64,000 nucleotides of DNA from Azomonas tarimensis. GTDB taxonomy: Bacteria; Pseudomonadota; Gammaproteobacteria; Pseudomonadales; Pseudomonadaceae. A model generated the notes under the pieces. It did no database searches. It saw only the letters and a program-made list of their open reading frames with translations, and was not told the origin of the DNA. A program made the translations under genes and the position numbers. Shown piece by piece: positions 7,494 through 15,896 of this stretch; within the stretch, counting starts at the first letter, position 1; each line of letters starts with the position of its first letter. The stretch lies in assembly GCF_042648805.1 (NCBI RefSeq), contig NZ_JBHRXZ010000022.1, positions 434,001-498,000 on the forward strand, in the 5' to 3' direction.

Positions 7494-9065
7494 ATGAGCC
7501 AGCAAGTCGATAATATCAAGCCGAGCTACCCGCTGTTCCGCGACGATGAATACAAGGAGATGCTTGCCAAGAAGCGCGATGGCTTCGAGGAAAAGCATTC
7601 CCAGGAAAAGATCGACGAAGTCTTCCAGTGGACCACTACCCTGGAATATCAGGAGCTGAACTTCCAGCGCGAGGCCCTGACCGTCAACCCGGCCAAGGCC
7701 TGCCAGCCGCTGGGCTCGGTGCTCTGCGCCCTGGGCTTCGAGAACACCATGCCCTATGTGCACGGGTCGCAAGGTTGCGTGGCGTACTTCCGTACCTACT
7801 TCAACCGTCACTTCAAAGAGCCGATCTCCTGTGTTTCGGACTCCATGACTGAAGACGCCGCGGTATTCGGTGGCCAGCAGAACATGAAGGACGGCCTGCA
7901 GAACTGCCGGGAAACCTACAAGCCCGACATGATCGCCGTGTCCACCACCTGCATGGCCGAGGTCATCGGTGACGACCTCAACGCGTTCATCAACAACACC
8001 AAGAAAGATGGGTACATTCCCGACGAGTACCCGGTGCCCTTCGCCCATACTCCGAGCTTTGTCGGCAGCCATGTGACTGGCTGGGACAACATGTTCGAAG
8101 GTATCGCCCGTTACTTCACCTTGAAAGACATGGACAGCAAGGTAGTGGGCAGCAACAAGAAGGTGAACGTGGTTCCAGGTTTTGAGACTTACCTGGGCAA
8201 CTTCCGCGTCATCAAGCGCATGATGTCGGAAATGGGTGTCGACTACAGCTTCCTCTCCGATCCGGAAGAAGTGCTGGATACCCCGGCTGACGGCCACTTC
8301 CGCATGTATTCGGGCGGCACCACTCAGGAAGAGATGAAGGACGCGCCGAACGCCATCACCACCCTCCTGCTGCAACCCTGGCAGCTGGAAAAGACCAAGA
8401 AACTGGTCGAAGGCACCTGGAAGCAGGAAGTACCGAAGCTCAGCATCCCGATGGGCCTGGACTGGACCGACGAATTCCTGATGAAAGTCAGCGAAGTCAG
8501 CGGTCGGCCGATCCCCGAGAGCCTGACCAAGGAACGTGGTCGCCTGGTCGACATGATGACCGACTCCCACACCTGGATGCATGGCAAGAAGTTTGCCCTT
8601 TGGGGCGATCCTGACTTCGTCATGGGCATGGCCAAGTTCCTGCTGGAGCTGGGTGCCGAGCCGACCCACATCCTCGCCAACAACGGCAACAAGCGCTGGA
8701 AGAAAGCTCTGGACGCGATCCTCGCCGAGTCTCCGTATGGTCAGAACTGCACTGTCTATATCGGCAAGGACCTCTGGCACATGCGTTCGCTGGTGTTCAC
8801 CAACAAGCCGGACTTCATGATCGGCAACAGCTACGGCAAGTTCATCCAGCGCGACACTTTGCACAAGGGCAAGGAGTTCGAGGTACCGCTGATCCGTCTC
8901 GGTTTCCCGATCTTCGACCGTCACCACCTGCACCGCCAGACCACCCTGGGCTACGAAGGCGCCATGCAGATGCTGACCACCATCGTCAACGCGATCCTCG
9001 AGCGCCTCGACGAAGAAACCCGCGGCATGCAGACCACCGACTACAACTACGACCTGGTTCGCTAA
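7494..9065 (+). CDS. nifK: NifK, nitrogenase MoFe protein beta subunit
   Basis: 523 residues, the same length as Azotobacter NifK. P-cluster ligands Cys70 (NPAKACQPLG) and Cys95 (VHGSQGCVAYFR) are seen, and the third ligand is in the STTCMAEVIGDD motif. The long N-terminal extension (MSQQVDNIKPSYPLF) that wraps over the alpha subunit in the Azotobacter-type enzyme is present. A GAAGGAG site precedes the ATG. It follows nifD after 101 bp containing a hairpin. Confidence 0.99.
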   Translation: MSQQVDNIKPSYPLFRDDEYKEMLAKKRDGFEEKHSQEKIDEVFQWTTTLEYQELNFQREALTVNPAKACQPLGSVLCALGFENTMPYVHGSQGCVAYFRTYFNRHFKEPISCVSDSMTEDAAVFGGQQNMKDGLQNCRETYKPDMIAVSTTCMAEVIGDDLNAFINNTKKDGYIPDEYPVPFAHTPSFVGSHVTGWDNMFEGIARYFTLKDMDSKVVGSNKKVNVVPGFETYLGNFRVIKRMMSEMGVDYSFLSDPEEVLDTPADGHFRMYSGGTTQEEMKDAPNAITTLLLQPWQLEKTKKLVEGTWKQEVPKLSIPMGLDWTDEFLMKVSEVSGRPIPESLTKERGRLVDMMTDSHTWMHGKKFALWGDPDFVMGMAKFLLELGAEPTHILANNGNKRWKKALDAILAESPYGQNCTVYIGKDLWHMRSLVFTNKPDFMIGNSYGKFIQRDTLHKGKEFEVPLIRLGFPIFDRHHLHRQTTLGYEGAMQMLTTIVNAILERLDEETRGMQTTDYNYDLVR

Positions 9066-9086
9066 GTCCAGCTGTTGTTGGTACTC

Positions 9087-9112
9087 GCCGGAGCGGCTCC
9101 TGCCGCTCCGGC
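9087..9112 (+). other. Perfect hairpin after nifK
   Basis: GCCGGAGCGGC (9087-9097) and GCCGCTCCGGC (9102-9112) form an 11-bp perfect stem with loop TCCT. No T-run follows, so it is more likely a 3' stabiliser of the nifHDK message with limited read-through to nifT than a full terminator. Confidence 0.7.
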
Positions 9113-9168
9113 ATTACGCTTGGTGGTCAGCGTCTTGATCACCGGCGCACCCGTTTGGAGAGATTCCC

Positions 9169-9387
9169 ATGCCCAGCGTGATGATCCGCCGTAACCCACA
9201 GGGTCAGCTGACCTTCTACGTGCCGAAAAAGGATCTGGAAGAAATCATCGTTTCCATGGAGCACGATTCGCCGGAGCAATGGGGCGGTGAAGTGACCCTG
9301 GCCGATGGTTCGATCTATTTTCTCGAGCCTGTCCCCGAGCCGCATCTGCCCATTACGCTCCGCGCCAAGCGAGTCAGCGAAGCCTGA
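9169..9387 (+). CDS. nifT: NifT (FixT/FixU family) small nitrogen fixation protein
   Basis: 72 residues. The NifT pattern MIRRNPQGQLTFYVPKKDLE, then WGGEVTLADGS and PITLRAKRV, covers the whole protein. It is conserved next to nifK in many diazotrophs; its biochemical role is unknown and mutants often show little effect. It is separated from nifK by a strong hairpin and followed by nifY after 36 bp. Confidence 0.95.
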   Translation: MPSVMIRRNPQGQLTFYVPKKDLEEIIVSMEHDSPEQWGGEVTLADGSIYFLEPVPEPHLPITLRAKRVSEA

Positions 9388-9423
9388 ATGTAGAAGGTGC
9401 AACGCACTTAGGAGGGATCGCAC

Positions 9424-10179
9424 ATGTCTCGCCCTTCCGCGGCCACCCGATCAACCCACCGGCAGGCGCGTCTGCCTGCCCACCTGGCATTGCGCATCGC
9501 CCTGGCAGCACGCGCGTTGCGTGACGTCGATACCGCCAGGCTGCTACGTGCAGTCATCGCGGCGGTTGGTGAGCCCATAACCGAAACGCGCCTGGCCAAG
9601 CTACGCGCGTCGAGACTCAGGGCTCGGCTGCTCGACGCCGCCGGCGAAGACTTGCCCCTCGCGCTGACCGAGCGACAGCTGCAGAGTGCCCTCGGACTGC
9701 TAAAGGGGAGGGGGGTCAGCATGCCCGAGGCGCCCCTGCCCACCCCTGTACCCTATCGTGATGGCGAGTTGCCCGACTCGGTGAGGATTGCCTGCTCATC
9801 CGACAATGGCGAGAGCCTCGATGGGATCTTCAGCACTTGCGCACGCTTTCTGATCTACCAGATATCTCCTCGCGAAAGCCGGCTCATCGACATCCGCGAG
9901 CCTGGGCCCTGTCCCGAGGATGGCGATCGCCACGGTTGCCGGGCGCTGCTGATTGCCGACTGCCAACTGCTCTATACGCTGAGCATCGGCGGGCCTGCCG
10001 CCGCCAAGGTCATTCGTGCGGGTGTGCACCCAGTCAAACTTCCTGCACCGCTTTTTGCCCGCGAGATCGTCGGCGAGTTGCAGCGCGTACTCGCCACCGC
10101 CCCGCCGCCCTGGCTGGCCAAGGCCATGGGCGTCAAGCCAGACGAGCGTGTCCGTTTCACCAGTAATCACTGCTCATGA
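9424..10179 (+). CDS. nifY: NifY, nitrogenase accessory protein
   Basis: 251 residues, a paralogue of nafY at 1.8 kb: N-terminal helical part LRIALAARAL (identical to nafY over ten residues), then a NifX/NafY domain beginning VRIACSSDNGESLDG and ending PPPWLAKAMG. Where nafY has His123 in DGHFGSC, this protein reads DGIFSTC, so the histidine that binds FeMo-co in NafY is absent. NifY binds cofactor-deficient NifDK in other species. An AGGAGG site precedes ATG. Confidence 0.93.
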   Translation: MSRPSAATRSTHRQARLPAHLALRIALAARALRDVDTARLLRAVIAAVGEPITETRLAKLRASRLRARLLDAAGEDLPLALTERQLQSALGLLKGRGVSMPEAPLPTPVPYRDGELPDSVRIACSSDNGESLDGIFSTCARFLIYQISPRESRLIDIREPGPCPEDGDRHGCRALLIADCQLLYTLSIGGPAAAKVIRAGVHPVKLPAPLFAREIVGELQRVLATAPPPWLAKAMGVKPDERVRFTSNHCS

Positions 10180-10188
10180 GGAACCGCC

Positions 10189-10458
10189 ATGATCAACCAA
10201 GCGCAACTCGATGAAGTCATCCGTACGGTCGAGCAGGCGTCCCTGGACGAGACATTGCTGACCAGGCTTCGTGCCGCCTACCCAGGTGTCCACTTCAACA
10301 CCTGCATGGACGACGATGTGTCGGTCAACGCCAAGCCCTACGCGGAGCGAGCCGGGTTCAACGTCTATCTGGTCAACTCCGCCAACCATTGCTCGACACT
10401 GACCAATGACCCCGACATCGCGTCAGGGGTGGTCCTGGCCGAAATCATCGAGGATTGA
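10189..10458 (+). CDS. DUF6129-type small nif protein
   Basis: 89 residues, no known function. It has an N-terminal helix (QLDEVIRTVEQASL) and a C-terminal strand-rich part with NTCMDDDVSVNAKPY and VYLVNSANHCSTLTNDP. I believe it is the DUF6129 family, small proteins conserved between nifY and lrv in Azotobacter and Pseudomonas. Two cysteines in the second half could bind metal. It has a GAGG ribosome site and lies 9 bp after nifY and 6 bp before lrv, so it is in the nifHDK operon. Confidence 0.72.
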   Translation: MINQAQLDEVIRTVEQASLDETLLTRLRAAYPGVHFNTCMDDDVSVNAKPYAERAGFNVYLVNSANHCSTLTNDPDIASGVVLAEIIED

Positions 10459-10464
10459 GGTACC

Positions 10465-11199
10465 ATGCAAGATCGAGGCGAGGATACCACCCCGGTAGGC
10501 GATTGCCGCAAATGCGCGTACCGGATCAACCTGCTGCTGGCGGGGCGCTGTACGCCGGCCGATAGCTGTGTCCGGGTAGAAAGCGGCAGGCAGATCGACC
10601 GATTCTTCCGTAACAATCCTCAGCTCGCCGTTCAGTACCTGGCCGATCCGTTCTGGGAACGCCGCGCGATCGCCGTGCGCTACGCTCCGGTCGATACCTT
10701 GACGGCGCTGATCCGCGACCCCGACGAGGTGGTCCGGCGCGCCGTCGCCTACCGGTTGCCCCGTGAGCAACTGTCACCGCTGATGTTCGATGAGGATCGC
10801 GAGGTGCGGATCACCGTTGCCGATCGGCTGCCGCTCGAGCAGCTTGAACAGATGGCAAGCGACCGTGACTATCTGGTGCGCGCCTACGTGGTCCAGCGCA
10901 TCGCGCCGGGACGCTTGTTCCGCTTCATGCGCGATGAGGATCGCCAGGTCCGCAAATTCGTTGCCAAGCGGCTGCCCGAGGAAAGCCTCGGCCTCATGGC
11001 GCATGACCCAGAGCCCGAAATCCGCCGCATTGTCGCTTCCAGGCTGCAGGGCGAGGACGTTGTGCAGCTCTTGACCGATCCGGACTGGACGGTGCGCCTG
11101 GCCGCCGTGGAAAACGCGCCGCTAGAGGCCATCACGCGGCTGGACGACCCAGACCCCGAGGTGCGCCGGGCCATTGAGGAGCGACTCGCGCTCGGCTGA
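10465..11199 (+). CDS. lrv: LRV, leucine-rich-variant repeat [4Fe-4S] protein
   Basis: 244 residues. The N-terminal cluster domain has Cys14, Cys17, Cys29 and Cys35, the pattern of the LRV iron-sulfur protein. The rest is about eight 24-residue repeats, each of the form DPD/DED-xEVRRxVAxRLP (for example DPDEVVRRAVAYRLP, DEDREVRITVADRLP, DEDRQVRKFVAKRLP), which build the alpha/3-10 superhelix known from A. vinelandii LRV. Its partner and function are unknown; the surface should be a protein-protein scaffold. It is the last gene before a terminator. Confidence 0.92.
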   Translation: MQDRGEDTTPVGDCRKCAYRINLLLAGRCTPADSCVRVESGRQIDRFFRNNPQLAVQYLADPFWERRAIAVRYAPVDTLTALIRDPDEVVRRAVAYRLPREQLSPLMFDEDREVRITVADRLPLEQLEQMASDRDYLVRAYVVQRIAPGRLFRFMRDEDRQVRKFVAKRLPEESLGLMAHDPEPEIRRIVASRLQGEDVVQLLTDPDWTVRLAAVENAPLEAITRLDDPDPEVRRAIEERLALG

Positions 11200-11219
11200 G
11201 CCCAGAGAGGTTTCACAAG

Positions 11220-11240
11220 GCCGCCTGCGGGCGGCTTTTT
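11220..11240 (+). terminator. Intrinsic terminator of the nifHDK-lrv operon
   Basis: GCCGCC (11220-11225), loop TGCG, GGCGGC (11230-11235), then five Ts. Confidence 0.88.
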
Positions 11241-11283
11241 GCTGCGTGGATATCGCGGCGTCCCTCGCCCTTGCGCAAGTCCA

Positions 11284-11299
11284 TGTCCTAAAGCTGACA
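11284..11299 (+). promoter_or_regulatory. NifA upstream activator site before nifE
   Basis: TGT at 11284-11286 and ACA at 11297-11299, ten bases between. It lies about 80 bp upstream of the nifE sigma-54 promoter, a normal enhancer distance. Confidence 0.85.
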
Positions 11300-11362
11300 G
11301 GGCGAGCGCTTTACGACAATCCGTTCGGTTAGAAAGGCCTTTTAAATCAATGTATTGGTCGA

Positions 11363-11378
11363 TGGTATAGGCCTTGCA
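11363..11378 (+). promoter_or_regulatory. Sigma-54 (-24/-12) promoter of nifENX
   Basis: TGGTATAGGCCTTGCA: GG at 11364-11365 and GC at 11376-11377 with ten bases between, and a perfect TTGCA -12 half. Transcription should start near 11389, about 33 bases before nifE. Confidence 0.9.
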
Positions 11379-11421
11379 GCTGCTCATCGTATGCGACACC
11401 GACGAACGAGAGGGGTACGCG

Positions 11422-12843
11422 ATGAAAGCCAAGGAAATTGCCGAGCTGATGGACGAGCCGGCCTGCGAACACAACAAGAAGGAGAAATCCGGTTGTGCCA
11501 AGCCCAAGCCCGGCGCCACTGACGGCGGTTGCGCCTTCGACGGTGCGCAGATCGCCTTGCTGCCTATTGCAGACGTCGCCCATATCGTTCACGGGCCCAT
11601 CGCCTGCGCCGGTAGCTCCTGGGACAACCGCGGCACTCGTTCCAGCGGGCCGGAGTTGTACCGGATCGGGATGACCACCGATCTCACCGAACAGGACGTG
11701 ATCATGGGGCAGGCCGAAAAACGTCTGTTTCATGCCATCAAGCAGGCAATTGCGTCCTATTCGCCGCCCGCGGTATTTGTCTACAACACCTGCGTGCCGG
11801 CGCTGATTGGCGACGATATCGATGCCATCTGCAAGGCGGCCAGCGAACACTTCGATACGCCTGTGGTGCCGGTGGACGCTGCCGGCTTCTACGGGACCAA
11901 GAACCTGGGTAACCGCATTGCCGGCGACGCCATGGTCAAGCATGTGATAGGTACCCGCGACCCTGATCCGCTGCCGTCGAGCAGCGAGCGAGAAGGCATT
12001 CGCGTGCATGACGTCAACCTGATCGGCGAATACAACATCGCTGGCGAGTTCTGGCACGTCCTGCCACTGCTTGACGAGCTGGGCCTGCGAGTGCTCTGCA
12101 CACTCTCCGGGGATGCGCGGTTCCGCGAGGTGCAGTCCATGCACGCCGCCGAGGTGAACATGATGGTGTGTTCCAAGGCCATGCTGAACGTCGCGCGCAA
12201 GTTGCAGGAGCGCTTCGGCACGCCCTGGTTCGAGGGCAGCTTCTACGGCATCACAGATACCTCCCAGTCGCTCCGGGATTTCGCCCGGCTGATCGGTGAC
12301 GACGACCTGACCACGCGCACCGAGGCGTTGATCGAACGAGAGGAAAGCCGTATCCGGCAGGCGCTCGAGCCGTGGCGCGAGCGCCTCCAGGGCAAGCGCG
12401 TACTGCTCTATACCGGGGGGGTGAAATCCTGGTCAGTGATCTCCGCCCTGCAGGATCTGGGCATGAAGGTGGTGGCCACCGGTACCAAGAAGTCGACCGA
12501 GGAAGACAAGGCGCGCATCCGCGAACTGATGGGCGACGACGTCAAGATGCTCGACGAGGGTAATCCGCGGGTGCTGCTGAAGACCGTAGAGGAGTACCGC
12601 GCCGACATCCTCATCGCGGGGGGGCGCAACATGTACACCGCGCTCAAGGGACGGATTCCCTTTCTCGATATCAACCAGGAGCGGGAATTCGGCTACGCCG
12701 GCTATGACGGCATGCTCGAGCTGGTGCGCCAGCTTTGCCTGACGCTGGAGAGCCCGGTGTGGGAAGCCGTGCGCCGGCCGGCGCCCTGGGAGGTCAGGGC
12801 CGACGCCTCGGTCGCCCATCCGCTGCAAGCTGCCCGGGGTTGA
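11422..12843 (+). CDS. nifE: NifE, FeMo-cofactor scaffold subunit
   Basis: 473 residues from MKAKEIAELMDEPAC, matching the Azotobacter N-terminus; the in-frame TTG further upstream overlaps the -12 box and is rejected. It has the NifD-like fold. GPIACAGSSWDNRGTRSSG and VYNTCVPALIGDD hold cluster-ligand cysteines, and the N-terminal CEHNKKEKSGCAKPKPG stretch is typical of NifE. With NifN it forms the alpha2beta2 scaffold on which NifB-co is converted to FeMo-co. It is the first gene of a long nifENX operon. Confidence 0.98.
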   Translation: MKAKEIAELMDEPACEHNKKEKSGCAKPKPGATDGGCAFDGAQIALLPIADVAHIVHGPIACAGSSWDNRGTRSSGPELYRIGMTTDLTEQDVIMGQAEKRLFHAIKQAIASYSPPAVFVYNTCVPALIGDDIDAICKAASEHFDTPVVPVDAAGFYGTKNLGNRIAGDAMVKHVIGTRDPDPLPSSSEREGIRVHDVNLIGEYNIAGEFWHVLPLLDELGLRVLCTLSGDARFREVQSMHAAEVNMMVCSKAMLNVARKLQERFGTPWFEGSFYGITDTSQSLRDFARLIGDDDLTTRTEALIEREESRIRQALEPWRERLQGKRVLLYTGGVKSWSVISALQDLGMKVVATGTKKSTEEDKARIRELMGDDVKMLDEGNPRVLLKTVEEYRADILIAGGRNMYTALKGRIPFLDINQEREFGYAGYDGMLELVRQLCLTLESPVWEAVRRPAPWEVRADASVAHPLQAARG

Positions 12844-12853
12844 GGAGACGCGC

Positions 12854-14230
12854 ATGGCCGAGATACTCAATCGCAAGAAGGCTCTGGCTGTCAGCCCGCT
12901 GAAGGCCAGCCAGACCATGGGGGGTGCGCTGGCCTTTCTGGGCATGCGCCGGGCGATGCCGCTGATGCATGGTTCAGCGGGCTGCACGGCCTTTGCCAAG
13001 GTGTTCTTCGTGCGTCACTTCCGCGAGCCCGTGCCGCTGCAGACCACTGCCATGGACCAGGTGAGTTCGGTGATGGGCGCCGATGACAATATTGTCGAGG
13101 CGCTCAAGACCATCTGTGAAAAGCAGGAGCCGGCAGTGATCGGGCTGGTCAGCACCGGACTGGCCGAGACCCAGGGATGCGACATGGCCCGGGCGATCCA
13201 CGATTTTCGCCGGGAGTACGACGAGTTCGACCACGTGGCCATCGTCCCGGTCCACACCCCGGATTTCTCCGGCAGTTTCGAGAGCGGCTTCGCCACCACG
13301 GTCAAGGCGATCATCGACACGCTGGTGCCTGAGGATCGTACCCGTGTCGGCCAGCGCCCTCGCCAGGTCAATGTCCTCTGTGGCGCCAACCTCACCCCCG
13401 GCGACCTGGAGTTCATCGCCGAAAGTATCGAGAGCTTCGGCCTCAGGCCCTTGCTCATCCCTGACCTGTCCGGATCGCTCGACGGGCATCTGGATGACGC
13501 CCGGTTCAACCCTCTCACCACCGGCGGCCTGGAGGTTGAAGAGTTGCGCTGTGCCGGCCAGAGCGCGGCTACCCTGGTGGTTGGTCAGAGCCTGGCGGCG
13601 GCGGCTGACGCCCTGGCGGCGCGTACCGGTGTACCCGACCGTCGTTTTGGCCTGCTGATCGGCCTCGATGCGGTGGACGCCTGGATGATGGCGCTGGCGG
13701 AAATCAGCGGCCAGGCGGTCCCCGAGCGCTGGCAGCGTCAGCGTCGGCAACTGCAGGACGCCATGCTCGACACGCACTTCATGCTCGGCGATTCGCGGGT
13801 CGCGATTGCGGCGGATCCCGATCTGCTGCTGGGGTTCGACAGCCTGTTGCGAGGCATGGGCGCGAAAACCGTCGCCGCGGTGGTGCCCGCCCGCGCCACG
13901 TCGCTCGCCGAGTCGCCGCTCGACTGCATACAGATTGGCGATCTCGAGGATCTGGAAGCCGCCGCGGGGACCGGCCAGGCACAACTGATACTGGGCAACA
14001 GCCACGCCCTGGCCTGTGCCCAGCGCATGGGTGTTCCGCTGCTGCGCATGGGCTTTCCCCAATACGACCTGCTCGGCGGTTTCCAGCGCTGCTGGTGCGG
14101 GTACCGCGCCACCAGGCAGGCACTGTTCGACATGGCCAACCTGCTGGTCGAGCACCACCAGGGTATCCAGGCCTATCACTCGATCTATGCGCAGAAGCCG
14201 GTTGATGAACAGCCGCTACGGAGGCACTAG
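12854..14230 (+). CDS. nifN: NifN, FeMo-cofactor scaffold subunit
   Basis: 458 residues, NifK-related but without the long N-terminal extension. MPLMHGSAGCTAFAKVFFVR aligns with the P-cluster cysteine region of NifK, and STGLAETQGCD replaces the third NifK ligand region. It partners NifE. It starts 10 bp after nifE with a GAGGAG site and ends 3 bp before nifX. Confidence 0.98.
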   Translation: MAEILNRKKALAVSPLKASQTMGGALAFLGMRRAMPLMHGSAGCTAFAKVFFVRHFREPVPLQTTAMDQVSSVMGADDNIVEALKTICEKQEPAVIGLVSTGLAETQGCDMARAIHDFRREYDEFDHVAIVPVHTPDFSGSFESGFATTVKAIIDTLVPEDRTRVGQRPRQVNVLCGANLTPGDLEFIAESIESFGLRPLLIPDLSGSLDGHLDDARFNPLTTGGLEVEELRCAGQSAATLVVGQSLAAAADALAARTGVPDRRFGLLIGLDAVDAWMMALAEISGQAVPERWQRQRRQLQDAMLDTHFMLGDSRVAIAADPDLLLGFDSLLRGMGAKTVAAVVPARATSLAESPLDCIQIGDLEDLEAAAGTGQAQLILGNSHALACAQRMGVPLLRMGFPQYDLLGGFQRCWCGYRATRQALFDMANLLVEHHQGIQAYHSIYAQKPVDEQPLRRH

Positions 14231-14233
14231 TCA

Positions 14234-14710
14234 ATGCCCAGCCCGACCCGACAACTTCAGGTCATGGCCGACGGCGACGACGGCACGCTGCTGAAAGTCG
14301 CCTTCGCAAGCTCGGACCGCGAATCGGTGGACCAGCATTTCGGTTCGTCCCGGTCCTTTTCGATCTATGGCGTGAATCCCGAGCGTGCCCTGCTGCTATC
14401 GGTCATCGAGTTTGGTGAGCTCGACCAGGACGGCGATGAAGACAAGCTGGCTCACAAGCTCGCGCTGCTTGAAGGCTGCATCGCCGTGTACTGCCGCGCC
14501 TGTGGCGCCTCGGCGGTGCGCCAGCTGCTGGCCATCGGGGTGCAGCCGGTGAAGGTGGTCGAGGCCGTGCGGATCGATGAGCTGATCGAGACCCTCCAGG
14601 CCGAGCTCAACGAGGGCCCGTCGACCTGGCTAGCCAAGGCGATCAGGCGCAGCCAGGGTCCCGACAGCCGTCGTTTCGACAGCATGGCTTCCGACTGCTG
14701 GGAAGAGTGA
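14234..14710 (+). CDS. nifX: NifX, FeMo-cofactor precursor carrier
   Basis: 158 residues, a single NifX/NafY domain. The cofactor-binding motif is VDQHFGSSRSFSIYGV (His present), and VYCRACGASAVRQLLAIGV forms the second conserved part, ending STWLAKAI. NifX binds NifB-co and the VK cluster and passes them to NifEN. A predicted start at ATG 14234 leaves only GGAGGC upstream, inside the end of nifN, indicating translational coupling. Confidence 0.95.
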   Translation: MPSPTRQLQVMADGDDGTLLKVAFASSDRESVDQHFGSSRSFSIYGVNPERALLLSVIEFGELDQDGDEDKLAHKLALLEGCIAVYCRACGASAVRQLLAIGVQPVKVVEAVRIDELIETLQAELNEGPSTWLAKAIRRSQGPDSRRFDSMASDCWEE

Positions 14711-14764
14711 CGCCTCGACTGCCAGCTACTCAGACATCCACAAATTCTCAACGAGGGCTACGAC

Positions 14765-15244
14765 ATGTACGAAGAGCAAATCCAACAGGTTGTCCAGGAT
14801 GACGACAAGGCCCTTCAGGATCCGATCGTCCGGCAGATGATCATCCAGCTGCGGGCCATGGATGGCTATGGCACCTACGACACCTGGAGCGATGCCAAGG
14901 TGCTGGATCCCCTGGTGTTGACCAAGGAGCGCCGTCGCGCCATCCCCGTTGTGGGCGACCCGGACGAGACCACCCTGTCGCGCGTCAAGGCCTTCTACAA
15001 CGCGCTGGCGCAACTGATCGAGCGGGAAACCGGGCTGATGGCGGTGCCGGTGATCAACATTGGTCACGAAGGCTTCGGTCGCGCCCTGATCGTGGTCGGC
15101 AAGCTGGTCGCCCTGGACAAGACCTTGCGTGACGTCCATCGCTTCGGCTTCGAGTCGCTCGAGGCCATGAGCGCAGAGGCGCAGAAACTGATGGGCAAGG
15201 CCACTGCATTGGTCAACGAGCATCGTCTCGTCGCAGAGATCTGA
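14765..15244 (+). CDS. NifX-associated nitrogen fixation protein (DUF269)
   Basis: 159 residues. Conserved features are LRAMDGYGTYDTWSD near residue 29 and VINIGHEGFGRALIVVGKL near residue 98. It is the DUF269 / NifX-associated family, almost always directly downstream of nifX; its function is not established. A CGAGGG site precedes ATG. Next gene is DUF683, as usual. Confidence 0.93.
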   Translation: MYEEQIQQVVQDDDKALQDPIVRQMIIQLRAMDGYGTYDTWSDAKVLDPLVLTKERRRAIPVVGDPDETTLSRVKAFYNALAQLIERETGLMAVPVINIGHEGFGRALIVVGKLVALDKTLRDVHRFGFESLEAMSAEAQKLMGKATALVNEHRLVAEI

Positions 15245-15261
15245 GGCAAGAGGGGGGAATC

Positions 15262-15471
15262 ATGAGCGAAGACGAACTGAAGGCACTGAAAAAGGACGTC
15301 AGCCAGAAGAAGCGCATTGCCACCGAGTGGGCATCGCAGATTCATGACCTTGTGGAGGATCGTCTCCTGACTGATTACGACACCCTGCCGGAGCTGGCGC
15401 GCCAGACCCACCAGGCCTGCCGCGACTGGGCCAGCGCCAAGGCACGGCTGGAAGAAGCGGGGGGCGCCTGA
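15262..15471 (+). CDS. DUF683 / CCE_0567-type small metalloprotein
   Basis: 69 residues, nearly all helical: KALKKDVSQKKRIATEWASQ forms the first helix and the second includes ARQTHQACRDWASAKARLEE. It fits the DUF683 family, two-helix proteins conserved after DUF269 in nif clusters; a cyanobacterial member binds metal. Function in nitrogen fixation is unknown. It has an AGAGGGG site. Confidence 0.88.
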   Translation: MSEDELKALKKDVSQKKRIATEWASQIHDLVEDRLLTDYDTLPELARQTHQACRDWASAKARLEEAGGA

Positions 15472-15508
15472 CGGGCACTGGCCTGGCGAGGCGACAGGAT
15501 CAAAGAGA

Positions 15509-15525
15509 GCGGGCTTCAAGCCCGC
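15509..15525 (+). other. Short hairpin between DUF683 and ferredoxin genes
   Basis: GCGGGC TTCAA GCCCGC. There is no T-run, so it is probably an RNA processing or stability element inside the operon. I found no separate -24/-12 promoter in the 109-bp gap. Confidence 0.4.
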
Positions 15526-15580
15526 CGACACATACCGTTAGCGCTGCGCCACGCCGTAGGTGGTGCGAAGGAGAAAACCC

Positions 15581-15886
15581 ATGGCCAATGCCAAGATAAC
15601 CGGGCTTACCCGAGGGGGAGCCGAATGGATCCCCGAATTCGTCACCGCGCTGGATCCGCAGAGCTGCATCGGCTGCGGTCGCTGCTACAAGGTCTGTCCG
15701 CGTGACGTCTTCACCCTGGTGGAGCGCGCGAGCCTCATCGACCCGGACGAAGATGATTTCTACGACGAGGACGACGAAATGATGGTGATGACCATCAAGG
15801 ATGACGGACTTGACTGCATCGGATGTGTGTCCTGCGCCAGGGTCTGCCCCAAGCAGTGCCACACCCATGAAGCCCTGGCGGGCTGA
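15581..15886 (+). CDS. fdxB: Nif-specific ferredoxin III (2[4Fe-4S])
   Basis: 101 residues from ATG 15581, which follows GAAGGAG; an earlier in-frame ATG at 15560 overlaps that site. Two cluster motifs are seen: Cys29-x2-Cys32-x2-Cys35-x3-Cys39-Pro and Cys79-x2-Cys82-x2-Cys85-x3-Cys89-Pro. Between them is a very acidic insert (DPDEDDFYDEDDEMM) that is typical of the FdxB/ferredoxin III family. It is probably an electron carrier for cofactor assembly or nitrogenase. Confidence 0.92.
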   Translation: MANAKITGLTRGGAEWIPEFVTALDPQSCIGCGRCYKVCPRDVFTLVERASLIDPDEDDFYDEDDEMMVMTIKDDGLDCIGCVSCARVCPKQCHTHEALAG

Positions 15887-15896
15887 GGAGAACATC

